This document shows positions 46,291 to 59,135 of a DNA stretch of 64,000 nt, piece by piece. Every line of letters starts with the position of its first letter. Position 1 is the stretch's first letter. The notes beneath the pieces are model-generated. The model had not been told where the DNA came from. It worked only from the letters and a program-made list of their open reading frames with translations, and searched no databases. A program made the position numbers and the translations under genes. The stretch is taken from the NCBI RefSeq assembly GCF_032062135.1, contig NC_092859.1, positions 41,926,259 to 41,990,258 on the forward strand, read 5' to 3'. The stretch is from Pyxicephalus adspersus (lineage: Eukaryota > Chordata > Amphibia > Anura > Pyxicephalidae).

Positions 46291-49200
46291 AAAATCAGTC
46301 AAATGATTGTTGCTGTGGGGGCTGCTTTTCAGAAATTCTTATATATGGTCATGTAACATAAGCCTTTAGAAATGTCCTAAAAGTGAGCAATGTTTGGGAA
46401 GCATGTTCTCTGTTCTAAGGCTAGCACGATTCTAGAAAGATCACAAGAACATTACTGAGACTCTGGTGATACCTGGTATAGGCAAGCTTTCAACTTGAGT
46501 TTCTCTGACGGAAGACTGGACAAGCCTAAAGATAAAATAACTCATTACCGGTTAACTTTCCCCTGCTTCCAACACGCTGGAGAAGACAAGCAAGCACATC
46601 CTGTGCTTTTCCTGAAGAGAACTTTTTAGATACTAATATTCTTATTATCATATCTTCTATTATTTATGGAACCACAGACCTTGAAAAAAGATGCTGCCAG
46701 TGAAGTTCCAGGATAGCTGTACCAACACCCTCTAAAAACTGGTATTATACTTTGTTTATAGGCTTACTCCTCACCCTACGTCTGACAATGTTCCTGTTAA
46801 ACCAAGTGCAGGGTCATAGATCTCAAATCTAGGCAAACTATTTAACATCCAGCAATATTTGTTGCATGGGATGGTGCAGGATGCATGCACCAGCCCAGCT
46901 ATAGAGACTTACTAGCCAGTGTGCATTGTCTGTTGCAGAACTGCCAAAACAATGTACAGTGTAAATGCTAAAACTTGAATATTATAGTGGTGACATTGCA
47001 ATGCTTGGGACATAGACTGGTATTTTTTAAAGTGTATGTAGCCCAAATGTTTTTTAGTTTTAGATTGCATATGGAAGGGTTAAAACCCTTCCAGATTGTA
47101 TGTTTTGCATCATGTGTTTGTACCATTTGTGTTCTAGAGATGCAACAGAAAGTTGGAGGAAATCTTTAAAAACGATAGGAATTCCTCTTTTGATGTCCAT
47201 ATTAGAAGATTTCTTCCTATATTTTCTTCTGAAAACTATAACATTTTTTGATTTCCCCTAATCTTTTTGATTAGTGACAATGGTCCCCAGTACAAACTAG
47301 GGTACTAAGGGTAAATCTCTCCAGTAGTGACTTAGACAACAATACAAATATCAGAAGGTGTAACCCTTGGGGAGCATACCATCTCAATGGTATACCCAAT
47401 GGCATGTTCAAATGGGAGAGACAGTGGAGTAATAGCAAGTGTCATCAGGAGCAAAGAGCAAGGTCTGCGTTTACTACAGTTTATCTCAGTGGAAGCTTAC
47501 TTTGGGCTAGGAACTTTCCCCACATGACAATGCTTTGCTACTTTTCTACAAAATGCAGTGGAAGTTCAGTGATTTATATTAAGCACATACTTAGTGGGAC
47601 AGTTAATGAAAAGGCTGAATACAAGAGGATACATTACTGCAGTGTAAACACACAGAAATGCATCCGGTGTATATTTTAAGTGTCCGTGCTACTGCACATA
47701 TGCATAGTGTCTTTGGGATTGGCAAAAAAGGCAGCGAAACCTGGCACTTCTATGGTAGTGAAATAAAGTTACAAATACTACACTAGGCTTAAAGTGGACT
47801 CAACATTTAATTACAGTGGTGCTTATTTGTCCTATCTTTAAATGTTCTATACAAATATCTGTTACCACCAATAAATTATTTGGCTTATACCTGTCACATG
47901 ATCTGCTAAAAAGCTACAAATTTAATTGACAGAAAACCTTTGTCATTGGCTTACTACTGGGTGTCTTAAAGTTTTCCTGGATGAATTAAAAGCTTTGAAT
48001 TTTGCAACAATGTTTCATGCAGGCAATCCTCCAGACACTTAGGGCAATGTGCACATTGTATGTGTTCCCAGGGAAATGAGAAAGAGGTGCATGCTTTTGA
48101 GCAAAAAAGAAGGTGTTGCTATAAACCCATTCACCTCCTTCATTACTATGAAACCCTTCCAATGCATCAGCCATCTTTAGGAAATCCAGCATCCAGATGT
48201 AATATTTGGAATATGCAACCACTATATCAGGCTAAAAATAGGAGAAACTATAAATCCATATTGCTTTTTGTATTCCTCTTTCACAGTAGGAATTGGAATA
48301 GAATTTCCTGTTGTTCCAGCAACAAACAGATGGGCAGGGAGTATATGTGGGAACAAGGCTGCACATCATTGTCAGCCTACTTTGCCCTTGTATGGGTAGA
48401 GCACAGATTTACTCCAAATTTGTCCATAATTATCTCAGCTTTTTGCCTTGGTCCAACCTAAGGGAAGCCCCCCCTAGTATGATTTCCATTTGTGGCATGC
48501 ATCACACACATTTTACAACATAGCATAAACCCTAACTGAATACTCTTCAGCTTCCAAGTCACTTTTTAATGTTTGCTTTTACTGTTTTCATCTCAGTGGT
48601 GTTGAGCTACATGCTCTCCAAATTCATGCACTCTGGCAGTGACTGTGGCTTTTCTCAGGGTGGTTTTCATGAGGTTGGACCCTGCCTGTGTAATGCATGT
48701 TGAAATGACAATGCAGGAGGACAAACATGGATGTTCCAGTTAGGATTTAGATCTAATTGAACATAATTTTCCTGCTTTTGAACCATAAGGCAGTTGCAGG
48801 CTTCAATTCTGGAAATTAAATCAATTAAAAAAAATGTTTATATACAGTGTCATTAAATGTACATGTGGCTCTTTTTTCAAAGCAGAGTTACAGGGCTAAG
48901 AGGCATACTCTCTGCAGTAATGATTTTATGTCTGCTGATATTAAATTATCTGCGGATGTTAAAGAACCTGGACAACAGCTCTGCTGACATGGATGTCAGA
49001 GATAAATACTGGCAACGGCTTTCTATCATTTGCTCAGCATTCAAATCATACTTCTGGGTAATTACCAGCCTACCCCATGCCTTCCTAATTTCTTTTCCTT
49101 CTTTATTTCCAAACTAATCACAGTAATCGGCCTGCGCGTGCTGGGTCCCTCTGCAGGGACTGAAGCTTAGTCCAGTATTACTGGCTGTGTGGACAATGAG

Positions 49201-51814
49201 CTTTCCCAGTAGAAACATATCTAAGAGCCCAGTGAGCAGCAAGAGGTGGATGGGGATAATATTGGTCCCGGAACATTGTATTGCTTCATGATCTATTATG
49301 ATATTATAGAAATGTCTGGGATAAAACAATCTGCAGGCCTTCCTATAGCCAAGAGTTTGGCTGAATGATCTGTTTGTTCTATGCAAAAGAAAAGGAAGAC
49401 TGCAGAGGTATGATTCATCATTTGTTCTGCCTAACAGGAAAGCTGGGGAGATTAAAAAAAGTGAGGATAAGCAAATGTATACCTGCTTGTCTCTATCCAG
49501 TCTGTTCCAAAAAGCAAAGAGCAGAGTGTAAAGTGCATTTAAATATGAAAAAAAGGAGACTGTATCCAAAGAACAAAACAAGTAAATTTATTTCAGCTTG
49601 CTGGTGGTTGAATTAGTTTTCTTTTCAGGCTTTTTTTTTTTTTTTTTTTTTTTTTTTTCTCCTGATGTTTCTGCCAGTGACACACACTAGTAACAGATCT
49701 CACTTGCTATACGGTATCTCTGAAGAAGCAGTGTTGGTACCAAAGCTGATCATTTCAGATTTGGACTATCAAACACTTCCTTCTCTCCTCATCTCCATAA
49801 CATAAGAGAGAGGTGTTCTGATTTTTGCACTTATTGGGCAGATATAATTTAGGTTTTGAATTTAAAAAACCAAAAGGATTTGGACCATTGGCCCTACAAA
49901 GCACTTAGAAACCATAGGCACATAACATTTAAAGAGCCCAATGAAAAGAACAGAAAGGCTTTCTTTATGACACAAGAACTTGTAAACTCACTCGGCAAAG
50001 CAAACTGGAGCAAAAGTACACTGAGACGTGCATTGCCAGCTGTACTGTCTTGGTGTGATTCTGTGCTGGTATGAGACAACTCCTATGCATTTGCACAGAA
50101 ATTATGTCATCTAGACCTGGCAAATGTAGATGGCTGAAGACTCTGGACCCGGAGGAAGGCCCAGTGAAGATGGAAGTCCAAACAACTCATCGCTGGAGAT
50201 GTGCCTTTTGGCAGGTAAGTCATCAATATTTTACATGCTTGTACAATATGGCTAAAACTTTCAGGGGCCAAAAACCTTGGACGTTTACATTCAGTTTTAC
50301 TGTAACTAATACAGAATTTTATCAGAAAGTGGATTTCGTGGCTCTGAACCATGTGATGTTGCCACATGGAGGAGGAATGTGAGGCAGAACACAAAAACTT
50401 TCCTATTTGATACAGAAATTTAATTTGTGTTTTTGTTTATATTTTAATCTGGCCATTTTGTACTGTTTGAGACCAATTTGATTTATGCTTAATTTAATCT
50501 TCAATATGTCACCTCGCAAAATGCTTGTCTGGCTGCTTGTAACAGGAAAAATATATAGCTTACAAAATAAAAACATTTGCACCAGTTTGCCAGGCGCATA
50601 TCCAAGCTGATTTAGGGTTTCAAAAGCCGTTCTGGTGCTTGTTGAAATAGGGTACTAGTAATGCACAAAGAACTTTCCCATGACCTGCATCCAACAACGC
50701 TGTACAAAAAAATAAATAGAATGTCCAGAACCTAACAAAATGGAGAGCACATAGAGATGTTCTTTTCAGATAAACGGTTTCTAAGATTAAACGGGAGGTC
50801 TAGTGTTTAATGTTTTTTTAGTTATACATCTAAAAAAAAGTTTAGGGCAAACAACTAACTACACAGTTGAAATACATATACATAGGGAAATTATTGTTTT
50901 ATTTACCAGTTTATTTATTTAGGTATTTTATTCTTCCAGTCATGTGATATACGGAGTGCTACCAGGATATATAGTCACTTTGCTGTGTCGACTTTTTTTG
51001 CTGCATGTAAACAAAAAGATTGGTCAGTTCTTATATATTTCTATATTTAAAGCTGACCTCCTACCTCTGTGTGGTGGTTTCAAAGCACACTTTCTTCTGT
51101 TTTGGTGCTTGTTTTGTTTCCTATAGCTTGTCTGTATGTATGTATGACTGTGGTAGAATCATATTATAATGTATTACAGCACATTGCATTCTAAACTCTT
51201 TTAAAAGAAAGAACTACTTTAAATGAATATTAAATATATTGTATATTGGGACTTAAAGAATAGAGATGGAATTATAATGTGAATTTCTGCAATTTATGTA
51301 TTCTGTATGAAGATCAGTAGAGTATTGTGATGCTGGAAGAGTAAAAGGAACCATAAGATCTAAGCATAGGTGATCCATCTGCTGTACACAAAACAGCTAT
51401 GGGTCAGGGAGCAATAGGGAGGCACCCAAACATAATTAAAAATAACATAAATGTGTCTTTACTGGAGTAAGGAACATACATAAATGTTTCCCAGCCAAAG
51501 CTGACCTAACTTTAGGTCTTTCAGGAGAGGGAATTACTATTCTTAAGCCTGGTTATGCAAATCGGATAACATTTTGACTTTCCACCGATGGATTCGATGT
51601 TGAAAAATTGAAAAGCACAAATTGACAGTGAAACTGCTGGTGTATACAAGCCCTCAAGCCCCTATTTAATATTTGTTACATGGTTTACATCTCCTAACTG
51701 TTGAATTTACAGACATTATGCTCTGCTATCTCTTGTCTTCTGCACTATATAGAGTAACTGCAGTAAAGTTACTAACTCTTACCTAATATATGATTTTTAT
51801 CTCCTATTTTGTAG

Positions 51815-51963
51815 CAACCTTTCCCCCAAAAAATTGACCTTGGACTGTGGTAGGGACATTAGATTGTGAGCCCCTTTGAAGGACAGCTAGTGACATGACT
51901 ATGGACTTTGTAAAGGGCTGGGTAATATGTGGGTGCTATATAAATACTGCATAATAATAATAG
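51815..51963 (+). mobile_element. 3' half of the tRNA-headed SINE with shared tail
   Basis: CCCCCAAAAAATTGACCTTG, GGACATTAGATTGTGAGCCC, GACATGACTATGGACTTTG, then GGTAATATGTGGGTGCTATA and AATACTG followed by ATA units. It overlaps the 3' part of the SINE at 35488 (GACCTTAGACTG, GACATTAGATTGTGAGC) and supplies the tail missing there. It is 5'-truncated. Confidence 0.75.
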
Positions 51964-52105
51964 CAACCTTCAAAGGGGTTTAAGTAATGGTTCTCATTCT
52001 CTCTCTTTTTCTGAAACAAAAAACATGTATCATTAATGATAGATCTTTGGGAGCTTCAATGTTCTTAAAATAGATGTTAACTTCTCTTGGGTTGGATACC
52101 CTTGA

Positions 52106-52300
<195 letters not shown>

Positions 52301-53549
52301 TAAGTGCATATATTGTCGTTTTGGAAAGTAGATATTGATACTGTTTTAAATATCTAAATTTAGTGTAAGAGTGTCTTTAATCCATAGAAAAAATCACTTT
52401 AGGGAAAGGATCATACATCAGTCTGAGATTTCACTGTATCAGAATAATTATGCATACAATACCAAGCACTTTTGACACTCAGAAGCTGCAAAGGTTATCT
52501 CCCTGAACTACACAGGCTGTTTTTTCAAAAAAGATTTCTAAATCTTTACCTGTGCAGAAATGCTATATTACTTAAACTGTAGTTATTTAGCCTGTGTTGT
52601 AAATCACATACCCCTACCTAAACCATGCCATCTAAATATAAAATTACGGAACATTAACAACATGAACATAAAATTATATGGTGTTGTCACCATCTAACAA
52701 CTGTATTTTTATCTGCAGATTTAGGATTTTCAGAAGGAGATAAAGTACGAGAATATATCAAGGATAAAATAAAAAGTCCTACATGTAAATAGTGAAATGA
52801 GTGAACTTTTATGTGTGTTCCTAAAAGGCATACTAAAGTGCAGAAATAGAAAATCCTCATACAGAGTTACATTTGGGAGATGTGTTAAAAATGAACCTGT
52901 CTTTTACCTTTTAACTTTTTCATTTAAGCAAGCTACTGCAAAACCCACGCCTCATTTGACCTTGCACATTTTCTTGTTAGCAGCATAGGCCGGTAAGTGC
53001 TGATCTAACTAATGAAGCTTGAGATGAGGAACAATAGGTGAATGTAGTGGCTGGGACTGGCAGAATCCGGCAGAATCAAACATTAGTGCTGGTCTAGCAA
53101 CAAAGGCCTTTCACTGTTTTTGAAGTACGCCTGAGACCTGTTGAGGCTTAGTGCTTAAGCAGAGAATTATAAAGCACTTCTTCATAGGATGTCAGTAATA
53201 GGACACGTTGTTTCAAGCTAAGATTAATTGTCATCAACAAGTGCCCTGAAGGATTCCAATTTTTTCTTTGTGTATGCACAAAAAAAGAGGATGAGCTGCT
53301 GCATACATTTGTAGCTATTAGTGGTGAGTTTGCTGCTTGAATGGCAAAGCCGGAGAACTTTAAAGGAAAACCCACTTTGCATGAGATATTTACCTCCTCC
53401 ACTGCCCTGGTTGCTTGCTGGAGCTTGGGAGAGGAATGGACATCTCCCTTTCCTTCCTTGATGCAGTGCTTATCCTGCTTATCCTGCTCATCTTTTTTGC
53501 CAAAGACAGTAGCATGTTACACTGACATTTTATTGTGAGGAAGCAGTGT

Positions 53550-53830
53550 AGTGACCGCCAAAGTAAAGCGGCACTACTCATTGATAGTTTGAATAATAGT
53601 AATAGTAACCTTCATGTTTATGTTGACCGCATATATAATTTGGGCATTTACACTGCACAGATGTGGAAATGTACACTTACCAAATATGACATGTAATAAG
53701 TGCATTACACTGATTAGTACTGTCACAAGTTATTTTTACTGACCACCAAAATAATTAGGGCAATGGCCACCAATGTAATGGGGTCATTTTCCTGGACCAC
53801 CAAATTAATTGGAGCATTTACACATTGACT
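53550..53830. repeat. Degenerate tandem repeat, ACCACCAA-type units
   Basis: Units such as GACCACCAAAATAATTAGGG, GGCCACCAATGTAATGGGG and GACCACCAAATTAATTGGAG recur at uneven spacing, with a related GACCGCCAAAGTAAAGCGGC at the start. The pattern suggests a decayed minisatellite or satellite fragment. Confidence 0.5.
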
Positions 53831-54884
53831 GTGAATCTAACAGCGGCGTTTAACTTGTTCATTAGTATAGCCAGACCATTTACTGTTACCATTATTATAA
53901 TGATTGGTTCACCCTGCTTTACATTACATATTGTGGGCTGCTGTAGTTTTACTGCTGACTAGTATATAATAGTACATGCTATGATACTATATTAGATATT
54001 GTATGCTTTGTGCCATGTGGACATTGTGCATCATGCTACAAGAGATAAACCACAGGGCACACACAAAGATACATCATTTACAGGAATAAAAACACTTAAA
54101 GATGAACTGTGGGACAGGCAATTATTGCCATAGGTTATATGTATTCCCACCTCTCCTGCTCATTTTAAACCTAGTCTCTGTGCAGGAGCTTCCTGTATTA
54201 AAACCAAGTTACTGCCGCTCTCATATTGTGCAGGACGTCTGGTTTTATCCCTCATCTGTAGTTTTCTAATGGCAGGCTGTAGTAGATGGGCCCTCCCACA
54301 TTTATGCTTTGTGAACAAACTGATTGAAGCAGGGATGTTGCTGATACTTTAATAAAGTAGTAACTGAGTTTGCAAATGCATTTGGTACAAGCAGAATGTA
54401 TACAAAAATTTCATTCTTTGTACCTGAAGTTCAGTTTTACCTTTTCTACTGCCTAAGGGCTGATTTTGAAATGGGGAAGGTGCTATCAAACCATGTCTTT
54501 TGTATTTAAATGTGTTCTGCTACTAAAGTTCATGCATGCATATATTGTTTGACATGATGTGCCTGCAATTTGATCACAAGCTCATTTCCCCTAGTCTAAA
54601 GAAAGACAGTATATAAGAAAAAAAGTCATTGCAGCCTTAGAATTGTGATCCATACTGAAGTACAAAAATAAAAAGAAATCCTGCTGATCTGCATTTTATG
54701 TGTTCTTCAAACGCTAGAAAACAACACCTGTCTACACAAGGCCTAAATCACCCTAACATCAAAATCGGCCATGTCAAAGCATCAGTAAAATCTGTAACAT
54801 CTCTCTTCCTAGTTTTTGTTTTTTAATTGGACAAACAGTTGGACGGATGGACATGAGGAATATTAAAGTTATTTTGGAGAGACA

Positions 54885-54965
54885 TATTATTATTATTAAT
54901 AATAATAAACAGGATTTATATAGCGCCAACATATTACGCAGCGCTGTACATTAAATAGGGACATT
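54885..54965 (-). mobile_element. SINE-like tail, minus strand
   Basis: Minus-strand (ATA)n, CAGGATTTATATAGCGCCAA and CATATTACGCAGCGCTGTAC, ending ATTAAATAGGGA. It is the closest copy to the consensus tail in the window. Confidence 0.8.
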
Positions 54966-57900
54966 TGCATATATATTAAAGTTTTATATTTCTGATCACA
55001 GTTTAAACACTAAATATTTTAGCCTTTGTAGTAATTCAGAAGCTGAAAAAATGTGACTGTGCCAGAGTGAGCTGATCTCAATCAACCTTCTGAATATGAA
55101 TTTCGCTGTCTTTTCTGACAGTGACCTTGGGCATGTTTCCTTACAGCATGTGCCTCAGGCAATGCTCTTCTCCAGAGATCAGCATTTCCAAAATAATACA
55201 ATTGCTATGCTCAAAGCTTTGCTGTTTCTTATACAATGCATTGTCATTTCCTAGATTAGAATTCACCACGGTTTAACCTCATTTTATAGTATTTCCATTT
55301 TATATAAATGCAACTGATAGGTGGTAATGTAATCCCATGAAAGCCTTTAACAGGGACTAAAGAATATAAATGTGAACTATATTAGTGCTGCTCTGTGGTC
55401 ACCCATGTGGATACACAAGATTTTTAGAATTTTTTTTCACATGTTTTTTACAAAGCATTTCTACATACAAAGATCTTGCCCCTTTTACAACTTTGTGCTG
55501 ATGGGTGGTACAATATTGTGCTGTGTATGTCACTTTATATTGACAATTACTTAGTCTCACCCAATGTGTACACATGGTCAAAACAAAAATAACAGTCTCT
55601 CAGCCTAATAAAGAACACATGCATTGCGTTGCACTAGAATGGGAACAAATTAAGAATGGAAAAAATTTCTTAGGAATTCTAGGCATGTTCAGGGCCCAAT
55701 AAAATAAAAATTTGTGTAATTACACAAAAAGCATGTGAACATACTAAGAGTATAAAGAGTATAGAGAGTATAAAGATGTGAATTTGCTTTGACTTTACTT
55801 GAATCACGCTTTTTGTGAGTCATTAAAGCTGGGGGTTCACACATATCTGTACTTGTCAGTGCATTACATTAAGAAGGCCTATTTATTTTGAATTGCACAC
55901 CAACACACCCCAGTATTATCAAAACCATTACTTTGCACAACATATGGTAGCGCATGGTAATGTTGCCTTAGTACACTGGGTTGCCTTTTAAAATGTATGG
56001 CTTTGCGACACATCAATATACGATAGAAAGAATGCATTGCCACACAACACAATACTAGTGGGAACACTGTTTCAGGAGAGTGTTAGCAGTGGAAACCTAC
56101 ATATCCCCTACAGTAAAGATTTCCTTTAAAAATTATATAGTAAACCTCACCTATTTTTATATGTTCAAAGTTTGTGTAAACACACACTGCATGTGTATGT
56201 TTTTACCATATTATGGAAAATTGTAAGTTTTGGGGGGTTTGTATTAGTAAATTTTGTAAGTTTTTGGGTTTTTTTTTTCCTTAGCCCTGTCCGACATTAT
56301 ATACTTTTTTTTCTCTCACTTCTCTGTTAAACCATCTGGATTGAATGGGGGTATTCCACTCCGTAGTTTTCTCTGTAAACTACATGTCAACAAAACCTAA
56401 CCTAACCTGGTTAGTACTAACAAGGACTGTAGATTTTAAATAGGTTAGCATTCTAAATAAAAGCCTGATTCATGCTGGTAATGGTTGACATGGGTGGCCA
56501 ACTGGGTGTTGTGTCCACTTCCCAGCCAAGCTTGGATCATAGCAAATATTTTTAAAAGTGGAATCTATTTCTTTTCTTTGTACACACCATATTTGGGGGA
56601 AGAAGTTGGGACTGGATGACCTGGTGTCAAATACTGTGACTGGGTTAGGAAACTTTCTGTGTTTTTGGCAAGATAAAAGTGCAGTGGAAATTCACCGTGC
56701 AAAAAGCACCATCTTCATATAGCTGTAAATTGCTAAACACCAATTATTCTCCCATGTTGGCAGGTATAAAATTCCTTTCTGCTGCATGCTCAACAAAGAA
56801 AATACCTAATTAGTAGATTAAAAATAGTCTGAGGTACCATAAAGGGGTTGAGAAAGGAACTTTGTCCTGGGCAAACCACAAGTTTGATTATAGGGAAAAG
56901 AAGTCAGAGGTCAAAAGATTTATACTTACCTTTCAGGTAATTTTTATCTTATTTCCCCACCATAGTGCTTCCTGCCAATGGTAGGTGTTCACCCTTTTCA
57001 GGTGGGTCATTTACCTGCTCCCATTGCCCACTAGCTCATCCCATAATGAGGTGTGAGCCAGTTGAGGAAATGCAGCATATGACAGGGGTAACAGTTATTC
57101 ATACACATCAGTATCATTTCAAGACATGGACCATCAGAAGAAAAGTTTAGATGATCTTATTTACAGGGTTGCCCTGTAGCTTGTGTAGTAATTTATTGTT
57201 ATTGTATTTTAAGGAATAACATATTCTTCAATAAAGTAAAAATGAGAATTTAGATGGAAGCCTATGACTTACTCTCTGCTTACATTAATATAAACATGTA
57301 ACACCATTAGTGAACTTGACCACTTGTATCATTTAATTATGATCAGATAAAATAATGCTGTATGTTTTATTTATGAATCTGCTGTATGTTTTAATTCTGT
57401 GGGAGCTTCAGCTTTTTCTTGTGTATTAAAGTAAGATTCTACGATTCGCTTATATTAATTTCTCTGTCTTTCCATAGGACTAGTCAGTGGCCTGCTAAAA
57501 GCCATTCTATTTCTAGAGTGCCTTGGATGAGCTTTGCAGAGGATAAGAGTATTTAAACTATCTCACACACATCAAAGCTGGGGAAGGCAGCGGGAATGTA
57601 TGAGTTCCTCGCTGAGGTATTACATGGGGCAATAAAGAGAATACAGCCTAGAAAGATAGGAAGCAGATAAAATAAGGTTGTCTGTTTTTACCAGGCAATA
57701 CTGAAATAAGGAAATACATATCTCCAGGGTATAATATTTAGGTGATAAACTAAAGATAACCATAGATTTGACATGACCATCATTTTATAGCTGTAGTTAT
57801 GCTGTGATATTTTTATTATCATTTCTTTTTGCTTTCTTATTTATGGTTCTCTTGTCAATGTAACATGTTTTTTTGGCATGTAAGCTATTGTGAACATATG

Positions 57901-57993
57901 AACTTGGAAAAATAGCTGCACAAATTTTAATTTAAAGCCTAACTTTCATAATTGAACAGTTGTATAGGGTCATCTTTTGTGGTGAAAAAAAAA

Positions 57994-58083
57994 CTGGCCT
58001 GTGGAGTTGGAATTACTACATATTTTGCCAATTCCAACTCCAGGTACACAAAAATTGCTTTTGACTCCCAAACCACAGCCCTG
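57994..58083. mobile_element. Short MITE remnant with GGCTGTGG-type ends
   Basis: The left end TGGCCTGTGGAGTTGGAAT and the right end in reverse CAGGGCTGTGGTTTGGGAG match a common repeat built of GGAGTCGGAGTCG units. The interior (CAATTCCAACTCCAGGTAC) carries the same short units. About 90 bp remain. Confidence 0.55.
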
Positions 58084-58930
58084 GTTAAATTACCTACTCT
58101 AAACTTCCTGATCAGTAAACCCTCACTATTTTATACATTTTACAATTTTAAAAAAATACACTTTATTTTCTGCCCCCAGGGTACAGTGCCATTTAAACAA
58201 CCCTCATGAGAAAAGCAGTATAGGCAGGGGAGCCAGAAAGACCATTGTTATGCTATGCCCCACCTAGAATATACCCAAATTTGAGAATAATATGGTCTTG
58301 GATGTTTATGTCAGACACACACACAAAAGCATTACATAAATAACTGTAATCCTAGCAAAACAATCATCTTACATCTTTATAACTACTTCGGTGTGATCCC
58401 AGGTGACACTTGACTGCATGTATTCATTCCAAATTACACTTCCTTTCATTTGAAATTTAATGGTGGTCAGATTAGAAGGCAGAGGCACTGTTTGACTAAG
58501 ATTTATTCATAGTTTCTTCCCAAGAATAGATAAAAAAAAAACAGCTGCTATTTGACATGGCTCTAAAATACTTCTAACCTGGTTGGTGTTTTGATCCATT
58601 CTGATTTGAAGAATGAGTATTTTTCGTCCCAGAATGAGTATGCAGAGCTAGGTGTTTGGCATGTTGTGGTACAACTTATCACAAAGAATTCTGCTTACTT
58701 GGTATGTGGCTGAAACTGACCCAAAGATCAGCTTTTAATTCAGAGGCTTAGCACTCTTTACAATGAGCTCAGCAATAGCATCTCATAAAATCTCTCAGTA
58801 TCAGTCCTCTTTAAGAGCTATTCTCTCAATGCAAATTTGAGCCAAATGTTTTGTTTTGTCTGGTAAGTGCACTTTTAAATAGGCACATAAATATGTATAA
58901 TGTAACCTATTTCTTTAATTTTTTTTTCAG

Positions 58931-59135
58931 ACTAGAGTGCCATGCAGTGAGAATGTAGCATTCGATGTAGAGCGACTCACCAGGAGTCAGCCGAGCAGTC
59001 GAGGATCTGCACCAAGTGACCCAGTGGATGAAGGATCACTGATTTTGGAATCCCTGCGCTCTTCAGCAATATCTCAGCTCCCACACGAAGGAGAGATGAC
59101 ACCAAGAACAGGAGAAATCAACATAGCTGTGACAA
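58931..59135 (+). CDS. rnf130: rnf130 exon: cytosolic Ser/Glu-rich tail
   Basis: A 205-nt exon: 68 codons plus one base of a Lys codon. It encodes [20 protein letters not shown], then a low-complexity Ser/Pro/Asp/Glu stretch, and ends [15 protein letters not shown]. The VPC..NVAFD.ERLTR and [14 protein letters not shown] blocks are the conserved parts of the RNF130 tail; the middle is variable. The acceptor is TTTTTTTCAG|ACTAGA and the donor ACAA|GTAAGT. The next exon supplies AA to complete Lys, giving VTKEWF as in the family. Reading on through the donor would give VTSKLK and a stop within a few codons, so intron retention here truncates the protein. Confidence 0.95.

Noticed and set aside
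48060..48461. 133-codon open frame on the plus strand
   Set aside because: No family similarity, and it overlaps other arbitrary frames. Treated as chance.
49114..49581. 155-codon open frame on the minus strand
   Set aside because: No recognisable domain, no splice context and composition like the intron. It is one of the longest chance frames in AT-rich sequence.
50071..50382. 103-codon open frame near GCAGGTAAG
   Set aside because: The donor-like site at about 50215 is isolated, with no acceptor partner or protein similarity.
52720..52791. Possible alternative exon after CTGCAG with a stop 70 nt later
   Set aside because: It has an acceptor-like site and a short open frame, but no match to known RNF130 isoforms that I recall and no donor is needed to explain it. 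Transcript data would decide.
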